A DNA stretch of 7,554 bases from JAFLCA01 sp041907145. Lineage in GTDB: Bacteria; Bdellovibrionota_C; UBA2361; JAFLCA01. The stretch covers positions 1-7,554 of the forward strand of contig JAYRHW010000115.1 of assembly GCA_041907145.1 (NCBI GenBank). Direction: 5' to 3'. Positions 5,184 through 7,554 of this stretch are shown piece by piece. The notes under the pieces were generated by a model, which did no database searches, was not told the origin of the DNA, and worked only from the letters and a program-made list of their open reading frames with translations. Within the stretch, counting starts at the first letter, position 1, and every line of letters starts with the position of its first letter. The position numbers and the translations under genes were made by a program.

Positions 5184-6365
5184 TTACTTCGACGTAGGAT
5201 CAAATCCTCTTACAACCAAGGCTGCTGCTCTGGCATAAGCGCCATGGGCTTCTGAAATCTGTGGAATTGGATCGTAGCTGCTTAGCTTAGCGACGACTTC
5301 ACCGTAACCGCACAGTACTGCCGAGCGCGTATCTGATGCGGCAAGTAATGGCAAAAGGCTTTCTGCGATACCGCTAGCGGTTAACGTCGAACCCGTAAAC
5401 TCAGCAATAGTATGTGGCCGAATGATATTCGGCAGCGAGTATTCCTTGATCCTCACGAAGGTATCGACGATCCACTTGGTCAATCTTGGCGCCGTGTAAA
5501 ACATTACGGCAGGAAGTTTCAGGAATGCAGCTTGTAGATTTGATGTTCCGGACTTGAGTAGCCCCGCAGTGGCGGCCTGCATCAGCTTGAGCGCTCCACC
5601 GCGAACGATAGTAACCTCAAGCTCGGACGGCAGCCGTGCTTGAAGTTGCGTAGCGTCAATGGTGGGAGCGACCGCAATGGCAGTTTGCAGCTCGGGAAGT
5701 TTCGCCCGAAGCTGCCGAACGACTTCAATGGCGATATCCAAGTGCCGCTCGATTTCAAACCAGCGACTGCCGGGCAGTACTGCGAGGAGCGGGGACTTCT
5801 CGTTTAATTTGTATTCAGCGAAGAATTGCTTTCGTATCTCCGGGGAAGGCTTCAATGATTCCACGTAGGGATGCCCCACAAAGAAAGCATTCGGATAGCC
5901 ATGGGCCATGAAAAATTCCTTTTCAAATGGAAAAATTAGGCCTACTGCGTCGACATATTTCTTGAATTGTTCGATGCGTCCGCTTCGCCAGGCCCACATT
6001 TTTGGTGGGATAAAATAAAAGACCCTGATGCCCAGTGATTTTGCGTAGCGCGCCAAGCGTAGATTGAAATCTGGATAGTCGACGAGAATGAGCACTTCTG
6101 GTTTCCACTCCCGAAGTAGCTTTTTCATCGAGGAATATGCGGAGAATATTCTCCGAAGGGCTCCAAAGACCGGGCCAAATCCCATCACCGAGCCTGTTTC
6201 TTCAGCGTCAACGACGATTTCGACCTCGGCCGCTCTCAGAAAGCGGCCCCCCATGCCTCGTATGGCAGCCGCGGGAGCTAGCCGTCGAAGCTCGCCCAAA
6301 AGAGCTGCGGCGTGCTCGTCCCCCGAAGGCTCGCCGGCCGATATAGCAACTCTCCGCAACACCAA
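5184..6365 (-). CDS. lpxB: Lipid A disaccharide synthase (GT19 family), diverged
   Basis: The 393-residue protein is close to the family's usual 380-390. LpxB joins UDP-2,3-diacylglucosamine and lipid X to form the lipid A disaccharide 1-phosphate at the cytoplasmic face of the inner membrane. Visible motifs are AGEPSGD (10-16), VDYPDFN (95-101), PPKMWAWRSGR (120-130, usually PxVWAWR), GHPYVE (164-169), LPGSR (197-201), SGTSNLQ (272-278) and SLPNI (310-314). Two positions differ from common versions: SGTxxLE is SGTSNLQ, and the C-terminal PELLQ-like segment reads AEFTG. The start is not ATG. TTG at 6365 and GTG at 6362 are both possible; GTG lies seven bases after a GGA and may be better placed. 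Usual partners (lpxD, fabZ, lpxA, lpxK) are not beside it in this window. It is convergent with the tRNA and divergent from the rRNA operon. LpxB family membership is secure; full activity is likely but rests on altered motifs. Confidence 0.88.
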   Translation of the reverse strand: MVLRRVAISAGEPSGDEHAAALLGELRRLAPAAAIRGMGGRFLRAAEVEIVVDAEETGSVMGFGPVFGALRRIFSAYSSMKKLLREWKPEVLILVDYPDFNLRLARYAKSLGIRVFYFIPPKMWAWRSGRIEQFKKYVDAVGLIFPFEKEFFMAHGYPNAFFVGHPYVESLKPSPEIRKQFFAEYKLNEKSPLLAVLPGSRWFEIERHLDIAIEVVRQLRAKLPELQTAIAVAPTIDATQLQARLPSELEVTIVRGGALKLMQAATAGLLKSGTSNLQAAFLKLPAVMFYTAPRLTKWIVDTFVRIKEYSLPNIIRPHTIAEFTGSTLTASGIAESLLPLLAASDTRSAVLCGYGEVVAKLSSYDPIPQISEAHGAYARAAALVVRGFDPTSK

Positions 6366-6502
6366 TTAATCCAATTATTTCAACGTGTTATATAGGGACA
6401 CCCCAGTCGCGCTATATTACTTCGAGGCTCGACTCTAGAGGCTTAGCCCGTAACTAAGCAACCCAGCTTTAGTGACCATAACAGGGTCTCAGATGCAGGC
6501 CA

Positions 6503-6581
6503 AAAAAGTGAACAAAAATTCGAATTTGGCTAAAATACCGCCTTCTTCGTGTTGACACTTTTCGAACCCCTGATCTACACT
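6503..6581 (+). promoter_or_regulatory. Candidate rRNA operon promoter with AT-rich upstream element
   Basis: TTGACA (6552-6557) is an exact -35. After 18 bases TACACT (6576-6581) matches the -10 consensus at four of six positions. Directly upstream, 6503-6540 is rich in A and T runs (AAAAAAGTGAACAAAAATTC and onward), as in the UP elements of strong rRNA promoters. Transcription would begin near 6588, giving a leader of about 490 bases. Position and orientation fit the 16S gene. Confidence 0.6.
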
Positions 6582-6636
6582 CCTTCTCCTCTCGCGAAGG
6601 GGTTTTACCCCAGCAAATTCACCGAATTGTGTGATT

Positions 6637-6680
6637 AGAGCGTAGCGGTAACAAAAACTACCGCTGAGTTCTGTCGCTCT
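6637..6680 (+). other. Nested stem-loop in the rRNA leader
   Basis: The outer stem AGAGCG (6637-6642) pairs with CGCTCT (6675-6680). The inner stem AGCGGTA (6644-6650) pairs with TACCGCT (6659-6665) around an A-rich loop, ACAAAAAC. All 13 pairs are Watson-Crick. No T-run follows, so it is a leader structure rather than a terminator. Confidence 0.5.
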
Positions 6681-6908
6681 GGTGTTGAAAATGAGCGAGG
6701 GCCGATTGATGCGAAGCCAACCCTACGGGGCAGGCCGAGTTGAAGATCGGGAAGTTCGTTCTTACTGTATGTATAGCCATTTCGGATTTGGCCTAGCCAA
6801 GCTCGAGAGACGCGAAAAGACGAACGGCCCAAAAATTTGGTAATGGGTAGAAGCTACAGCTAGATTAATTCGAGCAAAATGTAATTCGTGTTGATTGCAA
6901 AGTTTTGT

Positions 6909-6943
6909 CGACAGTTTCCTCGTGAAATTGTCGGGCTTTGAAT
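6909..6943 (+). promoter_or_regulatory. Candidate boxB-boxA antitermination region of the rRNA leader
   Basis: CGACAGTTTC (6909-6918) pairs over 10 bp, with one G-T, to GAAATTGTCG (6924-6933) around the loop CTCGT. Immediately after comes GGGCTTTGAAT, close to rRNA boxA elements such as TGTTCTTTGAAAA. A hairpin followed by boxA, roughly 140 bases before the mature 16S, is the layout of known rrn antitermination sites bound by NusB-NusE. A second, weaker boxA-like string, GGGTTTAACA, is at 6951-6960. Confidence 0.45.
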
Positions 6944-6988
6944 GTGTGCTGGGTTTAACAAATTATGTAAGCGGCGTTCCTCTTGGTC

Positions 6989-7047
6989 TCGATCAAGTTG
7001 AACAAAGCTGATCGATGCTCTGCGAAGCTTGGTCTTATGACTAAGAC
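6989..7047 (+). other. Two stem-loops just upstream of 16S
   Basis: TCGATCA (6989-6995) pairs perfectly with TGATCGA (7009-7015) around 13 bases, and GTCTTA (7032-7037) with TAAGAC (7042-7047) around TGAC. They may be part of the processing region before the mature 16S 5' end. The true RNase III stem would need the sequence 3' of 16S, which is outside the window. Confidence 0.4.
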
Positions 7048-7080
7048 GCGCATCATCGATTAAACATGGCAGATATTTTT

Positions 7081-7554
<474 letters not shown>

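Larger units (their letters stand above)
6366..7080. other. Gene-free rRNA operon upstream region and leader
   Basis: About 715 bases between the lpxB start and the 16S gene hold no credible coding sequence; the short open frames have no family resemblance and overlap leader structures. The part before 6550 should contain the lpxB promoter (minus) and upstream elements of the rRNA promoter. From about 6588 on it is probably the transcribed rRNA leader with several stem-loops, listed separately. Confidence 0.65.

Overview
The window looks like chromosomal housekeeping DNA from a diderm (LPS-bearing) bacterium of moderate GC content. The methyltransferase, the SLC13 carrier with RCK domains and the length and extension of Pgi recall Acidobacteriota. 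That placement is an inference from general resemblance: the 16S fragment is about 49% GC and divergent, and I would not name a phylum from it. I see no integrase, transposase, phage gene or CRISPR array.

Layout. At the left edge is the 3' end of a phosphatidylserine synthase gene (1-372, +). It converges on a PmtA-like phospholipid N-methyltransferase (403-1068, -). Together these suggest a phosphatidylserine to phosphatidylethanolamine to methylated-PE/phosphatidylcholine route. A roughly 310-base gap follows, holding a perfect 20-base hairpin next to an A-tract. Then comes a probable two-gene unit on the + strand: glucose-6-phosphate isomerase with a C-terminal extension (1379-2983) and, 18 bases later, an SLC13-type carrier with two internal RCK_C/TrkA_C domains (3002-4837).

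Next is a tRNA-Arg(CCG) gene with encoded CCA (4910-4986). Its 3' end runs into the most unusual part of the window (4963-5149). Here a 55-base block that begins with the tRNA acceptor 3' strand occurs twice as a direct repeat. Each copy is also closed by an inverted copy of the tRNA tail, so that two large hairpins form. The second hairpin is interrupted by a perfect 21-base palindrome. This complex lies between the tRNA and the 3' end of a convergent lpxB gene (5184-6365, -), which encodes lipid A disaccharide synthase with some unusual motif residues and a non-ATG start.

The last 1.2 kb is divergent from lpxB. It is a gene-free leader (6366-7080) with an AT-rich tract, a TTGACA-type promoter, several stem-loops and a boxB/boxA-like antitermination region, followed by the first 474 bases of a 16S rRNA gene (7081-7554, cut by the window edge). 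The 16S looks functional: differences from E. coli occur in both halves of several stems and keep the pairs.

The common theme is envelope and core metabolism: phospholipid head groups, lipid A, central sugar phosphate and anion transport, beside a ribosomal RNA operon. The candidate for something undescribed is the tRNA-tail palindrome array at 4963-5149.
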